Counted from the first letter of the stretch, positions 8,301 to 15,990 are shown. The stretch: DNA of 33,293 nt from SIG636 sp045537905 (GCA_045537905.1 JAZSQJ010000054.1:1-33293), one strand, 5' to 3'. Numbers and translations: made by a program. The notes: a model not told the origin generated them from the letters alone.

Positions 8301-8417
8301 ATGAGCGATAGCGACCCCGGGGCGGGCAACTTATGCAATTTAAGCTTTTTTGTACCTTTTAACAAGGTAAAACGGTATTTGTACGGGCGTTTGCCCATCC
8401 TTCGTGCCTATGATTGA
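8301..8417 (+). CDS. Small ORF, 38 aa, putative leader peptide of the CNNM-PiT operon
   Basis: The ATG at 8301 is preceded by AAAAGGAGA with an 11-nt spacer and opens a 38-codon frame. It begins MSDSDPGAGNLCNLSFF and ends PILRAYD before the TGA at 8415-8417. It has an acidic, Pro/Gly-containing start and a basic middle (FNKVKRYLYGR), and no membrane segment is obvious. It sits between the putative promoter and the ion-transporter gene, 84 bp before that gene's start. Acidic-proline N-termini are known from the Mg2+-sensing MgtL leader peptide, where they destabilise the ribosome. By analogy this could be a cation-sensing leader, but that is inference. No homologue is recognised, and it could also be a chance frame. 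Confidence 0.5.
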   Translation: MSDSDPGAGNLCNLSFFVPFNKVKRYLYGRLPILRAYD

Positions 8418-8442
8418 TACCCGTGCGCTTTGATGCGCTTTT
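8324..8442 (+). promoter_or_regulatory. Alternative RNA pairings in the CNNM-PiT operon leader
   Basis: Several helices compete within and after the small ORF. GGGCAA (8324-8329) can pair with TTGCCC (8391-8396). GGGC (8385-8388) can pair with GCCC (8393-8396). GTACGGG (8381-8387) can pair with CCCGTGC (8420-8426). The last overlaps a short GCGC-TTTGAT-GCGC hairpin (8425-8438) followed by TTTTAAT. The arrangement resembles translation-coupled attenuation; the final hairpin is a weak terminator at best. Confidence 0.35.
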
Positions 8443-8501
8443 AATCACAGGTTAATTATTATATGTAATATTATTTTATGTATTTAACGGAGGATTTTAT
8501 T

Positions 8502-9833
8502 TTGGACATTATAGGCCCGATAATTTTTCAAATTGCGATGATTTCGCTTAATGCGATTTTTGCTTGTGCTGAGATTGCGGTACTTTCCGTCAACGACGCC
8601 AAGATTGCCCAGCTTAAGGAAAAGGGCGACAAGCGTGCGGCCAGGCTGGAAAAGATTACCGAAAACTCATCTAAGTTTCTTGCAGTTATTCAGGTTGCTA
8701 TAACCTTGGCAGGCTTTTTGGGCAGTGCCTTTGCGGCTAACAATTTTGCAGTGTATTTTATTCCCCTGTTTGAAAAGATAGGTATACCTGCAAGTGTTGG
8801 CTCTTCCCTTGCCGTTATCGTTATCACAATACTGCTTTCGTACATAACACTGGTGTTCGGTGAGCTTGTTCCTAAGCGTATTGCTATGAAAAAGGCTGAA
8901 AAGATGGCTTTGTCCCTGTCCGGCCTTTTGAGATTTGTGGCAATTATCACCGCACCTATAGTTTGGCTGCTTACCGCTTCTACCAACGGTATTCTGCGTC
9001 TGATGGGGATTGACCCCAACGAGACGGAGGAGGCAGCCAGCGAGGATGAGATTAAGCTGATGGTGGACGAGAGTGCCAGGATGGGTATTATCGACGATGA
9101 CGAAAACGAGATAATTCACAACCTGTTTGAGTTTGACGACCTGCCTGTAAGTGAGTTTGCCACCCACCGTACCGACGTTGCCTTCCTTTGGGAGGAGGAC
9201 GGTATGGACGTTTGGGAAAAGACTATTATCGAAAACCGTTTTTCTTACTACCCCGTTTGCGGTGAGACGGTTGATGAAATAAAGGGTGTTTTGTGCGCCA
9301 AGGACTATTTTGCTATCAAAGACAGACACAACAAAGCCCTTGTTATGAAAAAGGCGGTAAGACCCGCTCATTTCGTACCCGAAAGCATCAAGGCCGACGT
9401 TTTGTTCAAGCAGATGAAAAAGATACGCAACCACTTTGGCGTAGTGCTTGACGAATACGGCGGTGTTGCAGGTATCGTTACCATGACCGACCTGCTTAGT
9501 CAGATAATGGGCGACTTTGACGACGACCCCGACGAGGAGGATATCAGACCCGATATCGAAAAGGTAAGCGAGGATACCTGGTTAATCAAGGGCAGCGTTA
9601 TGCTGGACGAGATAGCCGAAGAGCTTGGTATCGAGCTGCCCGAGGATGAATATGACACCCTGGGCGGTTACGCCTTTGGACTTTACGGTGCTATCCCCGA
9701 GGACGGCACAACCTTCACTTTGGAAACTGAACAGCTTATAATTGTGGGCGAGCAGGTAGATAACCACCGCCTGGAGCTGGCAAGAGTTACAAAGAAGCCA
9801 GACGAAGAAAAGGATAAGGACGAAGAGGAATAA
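8502..9833 (+). CDS. CNNM/HlyC-CorC family ion transporter (DUF21-CBS-CorC_HlyC)
   Basis: This integral membrane protein belongs to the family that includes Mg2+ exporters such as MpfA/YhdP and CNNM proteins. From a TTG start it has 443 residues. The DUF21 membrane domain (about 1-170) starts MDIIGPIIFQIAMISLNAIF and contains the family motif LVFGELVPKRIA (117-128). A CBS pair follows (about 215-335), with HFGVVLDEYGGVAGIVTMTDLL in its second half. The C-terminal CorC_HlyC domain (about 352-430) has DEYDTLGGYAFG. The tail is Lys/Asp/Glu-rich. An in-frame ATG at 8478 exists but has no RBS, whereas GGAGG (8489-8493) lies 8 nt before the TTG at 8502. The stop overlaps the next start (TAATG), so it is translationally coupled to the PiT gene. 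Magnesium is the most likely ion; this is family knowledge, not seen directly. Confidence 0.94.
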   Translation: MDIIGPIIFQIAMISLNAIFACAEIAVLSVNDAKIAQLKEKGDKRAARLEKITENSSKFLAVIQVAITLAGFLGSAFAANNFAVYFIPLFEKIGIPASVGSSLAVIVITILLSYITLVFGELVPKRIAMKKAEKMALSLSGLLRFVAIITAPIVWLLTASTNGILRLMGIDPNETEEAASEDEIKLMVDESARMGIIDDDENEIIHNLFEFDDLPVSEFATHRTDVAFLWEEDGMDVWEKTIIENRFSYYPVCGETVDEIKGVLCAKDYFAIKDRHNKALVMKKAVRPAHFVPESIKADVLFKQMKKIRNHFGVVLDEYGGVAGIVTMTDLLSQIMGDFDDDPDEEDIRPDIEKVSEDTWLIKGSVMLDEIAEELGIELPEDEYDTLGGYAFGLYGAIPEDGTTFTLETEQLIIVGEQVDNHRLELARVTKKPDEEKDKDEEE

Positions 9834-10885
9834 TGAGTTTTACTGAGTTTATAAGTAAAATTATCGATAATCCCGCAATGATAGTTGTGGTGCTTTTGAC
9901 CCTTGGCGTTGTTTTGGTAAACGGCTGGACAGACGCACCTAACGCTATAGCCACCTGTGTTTCTACCCGTTCGATGAAGCCTAAGGCGGCAATTATTATG
10001 GCGGCGGTGTTTAACTTTTTGGGCGTTTTCGTAATGTCCATTGTCAGCAAAGAGGTTGCAACCACTATTATGAGTATGGCAAACTTCAACGGCGTAGACT
10101 CTGCCGATGCTACGCTGGCGTTATGTGCGGCTTTGTTTGCTATCGTTGTCTGGGCAACCGCTGCCTGGGCCTTTGGTATCCCCACCAGTGAAAGCCACGC
10201 TCTTATTGCAGGTCTTACGGGTGCGGCTATCGCCTTGCAAAACAGCTTTTCTGACGCTATCGTGGCGGCAGAATGGGTTAAGGTTCTTATAGGTCTGGTG
10301 CTTTCCAGCGGCTTAGGTTTGCTTATGGGCTTTGTGACCACTAAGATAATTGAGGCTATTTGCCGACGGATGGATAGAGTTAAAACCGTTAAGTTCTTTA
10401 AGGGCGCACAGATTGCAGGCGGTGCTTCTATGGCGTTTATGCACGGTGCTCAGGACGGTCTTAAGTTTATCGGCGTGTTTATGCTTGGTATCACCCTTAT
10501 GCAGGGCGGCGAGGTTACGGGTACCTATGAAATAGAGCCTTGGCTTATGATACTTTGCTCCGTGGTAATGGCGCTTGGTACCTCCATCGGCGGCTATAAG
10601 ATAATTAAGTCCGTTGGTATGGATATGGTTAAGCTTGAAACCTACCAGGGCTTTGCGGCTGATATGGGCGGCGCTATGTGTCTGCTGATTGCCAGCGTTA
10701 CGGGCATTCCCGTTAGTACCACCCACACAAAGACCACCTCTATAATGGGTGTTGGTGCTTCTAAAAGGCTTTCTGCCATTAACTGGGCAGTAGTTAAAGA
10801 TATGGTGCTGGCTTGGGTACTTACCTTCCCCGGCTGTGGACTTTTAGGTTATTTGATGGTTAAGCTGTTTCAGCTTCTGTTTTAG
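9833..10885 (+). CDS. PiT-family inorganic phosphate transporter
   Basis: This 350-residue multi-spanning protein moves phosphate, often as a neutral metal-phosphate complex, with H+ or Na+. The duplicated PiT signatures are visible: VNGWTDAPNAIATCVSTR near residues 29-46 and the related GIPVSTTHTKTTSIMGVGASK in the C-terminal half. Also present are IPTSESHALIAGLTGAA and FMHGAQDGLKFIG. The ATG overlaps the upstream stop by one base, with GAAGAGGAA serving as RBS inside the CNNM gene. Its neighbours suggest that phosphate and divalent cation fluxes are coordinated. The length is short compared with E. coli PitA (about 500) but normal for Clostridia. Confidence 0.95.
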   Translation: MSFTEFISKIIDNPAMIVVVLLTLGVVLVNGWTDAPNAIATCVSTRSMKPKAAIIMAAVFNFLGVFVMSIVSKEVATTIMSMANFNGVDSADATLALCAALFAIVVWATAAWAFGIPTSESHALIAGLTGAAIALQNSFSDAIVAAEWVKVLIGLVLSSGLGLLMGFVTTKIIEAICRRMDRVKTVKFFKGAQIAGGASMAFMHGAQDGLKFIGVFMLGITLMQGGEVTGTYEIEPWLMILCSVVMALGTSIGGYKIIKSVGMDMVKLETYQGFAADMGGAMCLLIASVTGIPVSTTHTKTTSIMGVGASKRLSAINWAVVKDMVLAWVLTFPGCGLLGYLMVKLFQLLF

Positions 10886-10897
10886 GAGGACGATATA

Positions 10898-11527
10898 ATG
10901 GCAAGAGATAAGAATAAGGATTACAACTATTTTGATTTTTTCTGTGCAACCGCTGATACTATTTGCGAGGCGGCTGACTATCTGCACGGCTCACTGACAA
11001 GCTATAATCAAGCCGGTTTTATAAAGCAGGTTGAAGGTATGCACGAGATTGAAAACCGTGCCGATATGGCTAAGCACGAGATGACTAAGAATCTTATGCA
11101 CGAGTTTCTTCCTCCTATCGAGCGCGAGGATATTATTGAGCTTGCTACCAAGCTTGACGATATCGTGGATGCTCTTGACGATGCTATGCACCGTATTTAT
11201 ATGTATAATGCGTCCGAGATAAGAGATGGTGCCGTTAAGTTCAGCGAGCTTATCGTTAAGTGTGCTGCAGGGCTTAAGGAAACGATGGCAGAGTTCAGAA
11301 AGTTTAAGAGTTCCAAGACCATCAAGGAGCATCTTGTTGAAGTTAACACCCTTGAGAGCGATGGCGACCATCTTTACAGCCAGCTTATCCGTGATCTGTT
11401 CTGCAACGAAAAGGACACCCTTAAGCTTATCACCTGGATGCAGATTTATGACGACCTTGAGGCTTGCCTTGATTACTGTGAGGATGCGGCAGATATTATA
11501 GAAGGCGTCATAATGAAAAACACCTGA
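10898..11527 (+). CDS. DUF47/PhoU-like PiT accessory protein
   Basis: This 209-residue, mostly helical cytoplasmic protein belongs to the DUF47 (PhoU-divergent) family, which is routinely encoded beside PiT transporters and thought to regulate them. Visible family-like segments are MHEIENRADMAKHEM (about 48-62), FLPPIEREDIIELATKLDDIVDALDD and, near the end, TWMQIYDDLEACLDYCEDAADIIEG; the acidic His/Glu/Asp pattern suits metal binding. The RBS TAGGAGG lies 8 nt before the ATG, 12 bp after the PiT stop. A strong terminator follows, so it is the last gene of the operon. Confidence 0.93.
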   Translation: MARDKNKDYNYFDFFCATADTICEAADYLHGSLTSYNQAGFIKQVEGMHEIENRADMAKHEMTKNLMHEFLPPIEREDIIELATKLDDIVDALDDAMHRIYMYNASEIRDGAVKFSELIVKCAAGLKETMAEFRKFKSSKTIKEHLVEVNTLESDGDHLYSQLIRDLFCNEKDTLKLITWMQIYDDLEACLDYCEDAADIIEGVIMKNT

Positions 11528-11576
11528 TGAGGGGAAACAAGCTAGACCGCTAAAATATCATTTTAATTGATTTTAC

Positions 11577-11607
11577 AAAAACTCGGTTTTCCGAGTTTTT
11601 GTTTTTT
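11577..11607 (+). terminator. Terminator of the CNNM-PiT-DUF47 operon
   Basis: AAAAACTCGG, a TTTT loop and CCGAGTTTTT followed by GTTTTTT form a classic intrinsic terminator 50 bp after the stop. Confidence 0.9.
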
Positions 11608-11613
11608 GTATAC

Positions 11614-11638
11614 AAAAAAACCACCCTGCCCGGGTGGT
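11614..11638 (-). terminator. Terminator for the converging minus-strand genes
   Basis: ACCACCC and GGGTGGT form a 7-bp stem (11620-11638). Read on the minus strand it is followed by seven T residues, so it stops transcripts coming from the 11.8-13.5 kb genes. A shorter T-run on the plus side gives some bidirectional activity. Confidence 0.8.
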
Positions 11639-11796
11639 TTTATCTCGAAAGAAGAGCAAAAAATGCCGTTACATCGATTTGCCAATTAACCATATTAAAA
11701 AAAATCACTTCCCGGTCAGCTCCTCCCTTGTTCAGAAATCTTCGTTTGTATCCATAGAGAAGTGAAGCATATATTAACGCATCTAAAATAGTATCC

Positions 11797-11913
11797 TTAC
11801 ATACTTTTTGCGGGGCATTTTTTGCGATTTTCTTTATATTTTTCAATTTTTCGCCATATCCGATCTTCTAAACCTTCATAGGTGATATGAAATGCATATA
11901 CTTTTTTAGCCAT
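11797..11913 (-). pseudogene. Remnant of a pRiA4b ORF-3-like protein, 38 codons
   Basis: The ATG at 11913 has AGAGG seven bases upstream. The frame opens MAKKVYAFHITYEGLEDRIW, then continues RKIEKYKENRKK and stops at 11797. The start closely resembles the N-terminus of pRiA4b ORF-3/IS1096-passenger-type proteins (strand, then GL.D.IWRKIEV), which normally run well over 100 residues. After RKIE the match ends and low-complexity lysine-rich codons follow. I read it as a truncated relic, though a genuine short peptide with a functional RBS cannot be excluded. It lies 19 bp after the 106-aa gene and may be cotranscribed. Confidence 0.4.
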
Positions 11914-11932
11914 ACTTAAACCTCTTTTTTAT

Positions 11933-12253
11933 TTAATTTCTATGTTCATAGTAAATTTCAAAGCTTTCACAATAGAATGATATTGCTCCGTCCTCATAAT
12001 CGTTGACAAAAAAGCGACAGTCGCTTTGATAACCGCGAGAGCTGTAATCTACAATTTCAAAGCCGCATATCTGAAAAGGATATAAAATCCCTGTCATGCG
12101 GATTTTCGATACATTTTGAAAAACAATGAGATATAATTTTTCGTCCTCGACAACACATTTCATTTTTGCTATAAGCGTTCCATCATAATGCTCAATCCCA
12201 AATGCTTGGACGATTATATCTTTGCCATTAATTTCAGAAAAAATATCATTCAT
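11933..12253 (-). CDS. Hypothetical protein, 106 aa
   Basis: Not recognised. The start chosen is the ATG at 12253 (MNDIFSEINGKDIIVQAFG), with GGGAG seven bases upstream, rather than a longer frame from 12355 that would overlap the upstream gene. The product is soluble-looking, rich in beta-prone segments (MKCVVEDEKLYLIVFQNVS) and ends SFYCESFEIYYEHRN. The stop of the upstream membrane protein lies two bases before its start, so the two are translationally coupled and may form a pair. Confidence 0.65.
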   Translation of the reverse strand: MNDIFSEINGKDIIVQAFGIEHYDGTLIAKMKCVVEDEKLYLIVFQNVSKIRMTGILYPFQICGFEIVDYSSRGYQSDCRFFVNDYEDGAISFYCESFEIYYEHRN

Positions 12254-12255
12254 AT

Positions 12256-12621
12256 TTATGCTCCCGTAATAAAGAACTGCCACCAATATGGCCAGACAAC
12301 ATCGGATGCGCTTCCGTTTTTGGACCACACTGTTTCCCATTCGGTTTCGACCCAAGCGTTATCCTGTTTTTTGAACTTTAGTATATCTCCGTTGGTGTCA
12401 GAAACATAATATACCTCGGCAGTTTCACCGTCGCATTTCAAAACCTTGAAATACTCCACGTTATCTATCATTTTGTTGCTTTTGTATGCGTATTCAAAAT
12501 CGTCAAAATACTTACTAGTTAACACTTCACACTTTATCAATGACGCACACCATATAATTAATAATATTGCAACAATACCTGTAACAATGTATAAGGGTAG
12601 CCGTTTAATATGCTTTTTCAT
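12256..12621 (-). CDS. Hypothetical single-span membrane protein, 121 aa
   Basis: Not recognised. The N-terminus MKKHIKRLPLYIVTGIVAI is positively charged, and a hydrophobic helix spans about 9-28. About 90 residues then lie outside the membrane, rich in aromatic and acidic residues (WVETEWETVW, VVWPYWWQFF). The RBS is GTGAGG, seven bases before the ATG. It starts 23 bp after the TrmH-like gene and is coupled to the 106-aa gene downstream. It could be an uncleaved signal-anchor protein; no function is inferred. Confidence 0.65.
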   Translation of the reverse strand: MKKHIKRLPLYIVTGIVAILLIIWCASLIKCEVLTSKYFDDFEYAYKSNKMIDNVEYFKVLKCDGETAEVYYVSDTNGDILKFKKQDNAWVETEWETVWSKNGSASDVVWPYWWQFFITGA

Positions 12622-12644
12622 AACTTTACCTCACGGTGGGTTTA

Positions 12645-13454
12645 TTAAGCATTCTTACCAAGCTGATAGAACGCTACTGCAGAAGCGGCGGCAACGTTCA
12701 GCGAATCAACGCCGTTATGCATTGGTATTTTTACGGTAAAATCACAGCCGGATATAGTTTCATCAGAAAGCCCGTAGCCCTCTGTTCCCATTATGATAGC
12801 AAGACGTTTTTCCGCTGTCAGCCCGGGGTTGCCTATGTCGAGGGTGTTGTCCTTAAGTGCCATAGCCACGGTTTTGAAGCCAAGTGCTTTTATTGCATCA
12901 AGGCTATCGCTTTCCAAAAACGTCCAATCTATCTGAAACACGGTGCCCATACTGACCCTTGCTGCACGCCTGTACAAGGGATCAGAACAGCCTGGAGTTA
13001 GTAAAACAGCATCCATTCCAAGGGCCGCCGCCGAGCGGATTATGGCACCCACGTTTGTCGGGTTCATAACTTTATCCAATATAACTATTCTGCTTTTGTT
13101 TTCACAGATTTCACCCACAGAGGGTAGCTTTTTCCGTTTCATGGCACACAGCATACCTCGGGTGAGCTTAAATCCCGTAAGTTTGGTCAGAACATCAAAT
13201 TCAGCACAATAAACGGGGACACCTTTTATTCTGCTAAGAATATGCTTCCCTTCCCCTTCGATATGCCTTTTCTCGATAAGGCACGAAACTGCCTCGTAAC
13301 CTGCATCAAGAGCCCGTTCGATAACCTTTGGACTTTCTGCTATAAACAAGCCTTTTTCGGGAAACTCTTTGTTTAACAGCTGAGCTTCCGTTAACCGTGC
13401 ATATACGTCCAGCTCAGGTGCGGTAAAGTCTGTTATTTCTATAATATTATTCAT
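12645..13454 (-). CDS. TrmH/SpoU-family RNA 2'-O-methyltransferase
   Basis: This SPOUT-class enzyme uses SAM to methylate ribose 2'-OH groups in tRNA or rRNA; the target site is unknown. It has 269 residues from the ATG at 13454, which has ACGGAGA upstream; a longer frame from 13514 has no RBS. The N-terminal substrate-binding part is at about 10-110. The knotted catalytic domain holds motif 1 NPTNVGAIIRSAAALG (131-146), motif 2 IIMGTEGYGLSDE (220-232) and motif 3 IPMHNGVDSLNVAAASAVAF (243-262). Motif 1 has the catalytic-type Arg140. Here the family's usual IPM.G..DSLNV has His-Asn before Gly, a minor variation. The two small hypothetical genes follow within 25 bp, suggesting cotranscription. 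Confidence 0.94.
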   Translation of the reverse strand: MNNIIEITDFTAPELDVYARLTEAQLLNKEFPEKGLFIAESPKVIERALDAGYEAVSCLIEKRHIEGEGKHILSRIKGVPVYCAEFDVLTKLTGFKLTRGMLCAMKRKKLPSVGEICENKSRIVILDKVMNPTNVGAIIRSAAALGMDAVLLTPGCSDPLYRRAARVSMGTVFQIDWTFLESDSLDAIKALGFKTVAMALKDNTLDIGNPGLTAEKRLAIIMGTEGYGLSDETISGCDFTVKIPMHNGVDSLNVAAASAVAFYQLGKNA

Positions 13455-13521
13455 CTCATTCTCCGTTATGTTAATGTATATATTATAGCTTTGTCCCCCC
13501 CGTGTGTCAAACAATTTTTAT

Positions 13522-13561
13522 AAAACGAAAAACAGCACCATACCGAATGCTGTTTCGTTTT
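13522..13561 (-). terminator. AAACAGCA-type hairpin, copy a
   Basis: AAAACGAAAAACAGCA pairs with TGCTGTTTCGTTTT (one bulge). It lies 70 bp beyond the stop of the 388-aa membrane gene and probably terminates the PadR operon. It belongs to a family of four related hairpins in this window (others at 15931, 19470 and 22824). Confidence 0.6.
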
Positions 13562-13631
13562 GAATAGGTTGGGCAAAAAAGATACACCAACATATACTAA
13601 CTGATTCCAATGTACCAGAGACTCACCTACG

Positions 13632-14798
13632 CTATCTATCCAACACATCAAGCTCTGCCGCATGCAAAAAGCCCGATGCGGCAAAAAATTTGTATTTTCC
13701 CACCACCGAACCGTTGTCAAGCTCAAAGAGCTTTCCGTGCTGAACCGTATAAACTTTTTTCGGTACGGGATTGACTATAAAAATTATAGGATTTTGCGAT
13801 TCGTAACCGAAATTATAGGTGGTTTCTCTTTGACGAATCACAGCTCCGCGTATACTCATTACGCTTATAAACGCTACCTCGCCGCTTGGCGATATAACTA
13901 TCGGGGAGTTTCTTTTGCGTGTGGAAATAAGTGCACAGGAATAAACCTTTTCTCCTATAGTTATATTAAAGCTTTCACCCTTCAAAAACATAAATAAAGA
14001 AATGTAAGGGTATTGTATTTCCGAAAGGATATAACCCTTTTCCGCACACATTTGCTTAAGGTGTTCCAGAAACTTTCTTCGTTTTGATATGGCACGAAAA
14101 AACCTGTACACGAAGGGTGAGCACATAAGAATTGCCGCCAATACAATTATCCGTAGAGTAATAGAGTAGTAAACGACCATAAAAATGGGAGCAATTACAG
14201 GCAACATCATCAGAAACATAACTGAGCCGCCATAATACGCCACGCTTGCTAATAAATATTCCCTATATTCTTCTTTTTTGCCGTAGGCTGTTTGGTTTTT
14301 GTTTATAGCCCACGCTTTATATGCAGAAAGATGGGCAAAAACCGCCACGGTGAAAAGCACGGGTAAAAGAACCGAAAGACAAATTAGCTTATCGAAGGAA
14401 GTTACTGCTCCGGTAACAACCGCCAAGGCTTTAGCCGTCCATTTTAACGGCAGGGCTATGTAAACTATAGCTATGATAAACGTCCTTATCCAAAACTCCG
14501 GTTGGCTTACCAAAAACAAAAATCTGTTTTTAAGGGAGAGCCTTCCGCACTTTTCCCAAAAGCGTTCCCTTAAAGGTTCGTTGTAGGTTATCGCTATCCT
14601 GATAAATGAAAAGGTGGAAAAAATTATTGCCACAAGACAAACGCAGACCGGTAACATCGACCATCCGTCACCCTCATACATATCAGTAATAGTGGGATTG
14701 CTTATTAAGAAATACGACGCCTGCGGCAACAAAAAAACACATATCGCTATATCAAACAAAAGAAGAAAAAAGTCAAGGATTCTTTCAAAAGTTTTCAT
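13632..14798 (-). CDS. Polytopic membrane protein with C-terminal soluble domain, 388 aa
   Basis: Not recognised as a named family. Hydrophobic helices appear at about 8-32, 48-70, 105-125, 135-158, 186-210 and 213-236. A basic linker (SKRRKFLEHLKQMCAEKG, about 243-260) leads to a C-terminal soluble domain (about 255-388) rich in beta strands, for example NITIGEKVYSCALISTRKRN. The start ATG at 14798 has GAGGAGAT upstream. It lies 68 bp after the DUF2812 gene and is probably the third gene of the PadR-controlled operon. The PadR context suggests a stress- or drug-responsive membrane function, but nothing in the sequence shows a transport motif. Codon use is AT-richer than in the housekeeping genes around it. 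Confidence 0.75.
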   Translation of the reverse strand: MKTFERILDFFLLLFDIAICVFLLPQASYFLISNPTITDMYEGDGWSMLPVCVCLVAIIFSTFSFIRIAITYNEPLRERFWEKCGRLSLKNRFLFLVSQPEFWIRTFIIAIVYIALPLKWTAKALAVVTGAVTSFDKLICLSVLLPVLFTVAVFAHLSAYKAWAINKNQTAYGKKEEYREYLLASVAYYGGSVMFLMMLPVIAPIFMVVYYSITLRIIVLAAILMCSPFVYRFFRAISKRRKFLEHLKQMCAEKGYILSEIQYPYISLFMFLKGESFNITIGEKVYSCALISTRKRNSPIVISPSGEVAFISVMSIRGAVIRQRETTYNFGYESQNPIIFIVNPVPKKVYTVQHGKLFELDNGSVVGKYKFFAASGFLHAAELDVLDR

Positions 14799-14866
14799 TT
14801 TATCTCCTCATTTAACGGTTAGTTTGTGCCTGTACCGGCATTCTTAAAAACCTAAAGATCATCCCT

Positions 14867-15490
14867 TTATTCAAAAACCTTCATTTTATTTGAAAGCTCT
14901 TCTATCTCACGTTTTGTCAGGTAATATAATCTAAAAATATACGCCCACATCACACCGCAACAAATATCACAAATCATCATTCCGACAAGTGTTATGCTCC
15001 CCATTGGGTCGTCTTTCAAAATTTCAAATAACACCTCCGGAGCATTACACAATATCTTTATAATAGACGGAAAAGGATATAAAAGCAGTAACGAAAAAAC
15101 CACAAAGCAGACAAACAGGATACTCAGCTCACGTTTTCGGGTGTTGTTTAAGCTCCTTTTGAAATCCAGCTTGCTTTGATTATCCGTTAAAAAATCAACG
15201 GTTGCATATTCTACAGGTACGTTAATATAAAACAATATTTGCTTCCCCTCGTTTGATTGATGAGCTATATCGCAACCGCATTCAGTAACGGTTCGCACAA
15301 ATGCGGCTTGCTGTTGTCGCTTTGTGAAATGAAAAACCGTTTTGTATTTATTCGGTTCGGTTTTTTGGAATGTGTAAAACGAGAATTGAACTGATAAAAG
15401 CTTCCAGCCTTGCTTATTCATTACGTTAAGATAAGCTTCTTCTTTTTCTCGATCGACAAAGGGTTTGAACACTGTTCTTCTGTTACGCAC
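14867..15490 (-). CDS. DUF2812 domain membrane protein
   Basis: A 207-residue protein whose first ~110 residues match DUF2812 (FKPFVDREKEEAYLNVMNKQ, then GWKLLSV and repeated aromatic strands). Two membrane helices follow (about 124-146 and 170-190) and a basic C-terminus, YYLTKREIEELSNKMK. DUF2812 genes typically sit directly beside a PadR regulator, as here; their molecular role is unknown. The start is a GTG (15490-15488) with GGGGAGG seven bases upstream, lying inside the PadR gene so the two overlap by 70 bp. The conserved N-terminus supports this start over the internal ATG. Confidence 0.85.
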   Translation of the reverse strand: MRNRRTVFKPFVDREKEEAYLNVMNKQGWKLLSVQFSFYTFQKTEPNKYKTVFHFTKRQQQAAFVRTVTECGCDIAHQSNEGKQILFYINVPVEYATVDFLTDNQSKLDFKRSLNNTRKRELSILFVCFVVFSLLLLYPFPSIIKILCNAPEVLFEILKDDPMGSITLVGMMICDICCGVMWAYIFRLYYLTKREIEELSNKMKVFE

Positions 15491-15810
15491 AACTCCACCT
15501 CCCCGTTTTTAAAGTAAAGCTTTGCGTTTTCGGTCAACTCACTCAAGCGTTTTATTTCGTTTTCTACAACCTCGGTTCCAAGCTCTGTGCGGACGTAAAG
15601 ACGTTTTGATGGATCTTTCGATTTTACTTCGGTTATATATTCTTTTTCTACCAAAGCGCTTAACGCACCGTACAACGTGCCTGCGCCCATATTGATTCTG
15701 CCTTGTGTTATGGTTTTAATGTTTTGCATTATTGCATACCCGTGCAAAGGCTTTGAAAGCGAAAGCAGTATATAAAACACCGTTTCAGTTAAAGCGGGAT
15801 ATGTATTCAT
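15421..15810 (-). CDS. PadR-family transcriptional regulator
   Basis: This dimeric winged-helix repressor has 129 residues. It begins MNTYPALTETVFYILLSLSK and has the PadR signature PLHGYAIMQNI (21-31), followed by NMGAGTLYGALSALVEKEYI (40-59), the recognition helix and wing start. A C-terminal dimerisation helix covers about 80-129. The chosen ATG (15810) has GAGGAGAG upstream; an in-frame extension from 15915 would read through the promoter and operators. It is first in an operon with the DUF2812 and 388-aa membrane genes. Two GCGATATATCG palindromes between its promoter and start suggest autorepression. The effector is unknown. Confidence 0.92.
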   Translation of the reverse strand: MNTYPALTETVFYILLSLSKPLHGYAIMQNIKTITQGRINMGAGTLYGALSALVEKEYITEVKSKDPSKRLYVRTELGTEVVENEIKRLSELTENAKLYFKNGEVELCVTEEQCSNPLSIEKKKKLILT

Positions 15811-15839
15811 TGCATTCTCTCCTCTAACATTATCGTTTG

Positions 15840-15866
15840 GCGATATATCGTCAAGCGATATATCGC
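15840..15866. promoter_or_regulatory. Tandem palindromic operators for PadR
   Basis: The self-palindrome CGATATATCG occurs twice (15841-15850 and 15856-15865), 15 bp centre to centre. The second copy extends to the 12-bp perfect GCGATATATCGC. They lie just downstream of the -10 of the PadR promoter, where a bound repressor would block initiation or escape. The binding protein is inferred from position. Confidence 0.6.
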
Positions 15867-15874
15867 TCGGCTGT

Positions 15875-15903
15875 ATAATATCACACTTCATTTGTTTTGT
15901 CAA
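15875..15903 (-). promoter_or_regulatory. PadR operon promoter
   Basis: Minus strand: perfect -35 TTGACA (15903-15898), 17-nt spacer and -10 TATTAT (15880-15875). Confidence 0.82.
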
Positions 15904-15930
15904 TACCTTCAGCACAACAATTTCAAAAGG

Positions 15931-15960
15931 AAAAACAGCACCCTGTTTGAGTGCTGTTTC
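15931..15960 (-). terminator. AAACAGCAC-type hairpin, copy b
   Basis: AAACAGCAC (15933-15941) pairs with GTGCTGTTT (15951-15959), 30 bp past the stop of the 123-aa gene. It is a related but shorter copy of the hairpins at 13522, 19470 and 22824. All except the tRNA copy are followed on the plus strand by a GC(C)-AAAAAGAT-type tail. Confidence 0.55.
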
Positions 15961-15990
15961 TGTGCAAAAAAGATACCGCTTATTTATTTG

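Noticed and set aside
8478..8501. Upstream ATG as start of the CNNM gene
   Set aside because: No RBS precedes it; GGAGG lies within this stretch at ideal distance from the TTG at 8502.
11640..11846. 68-codon minus-strand frame just before a terminator
   Set aside because: It would begin with a TTG lacking any RBS and overlaps the better-supported 38-codon relic; composition is not convincingly coding.
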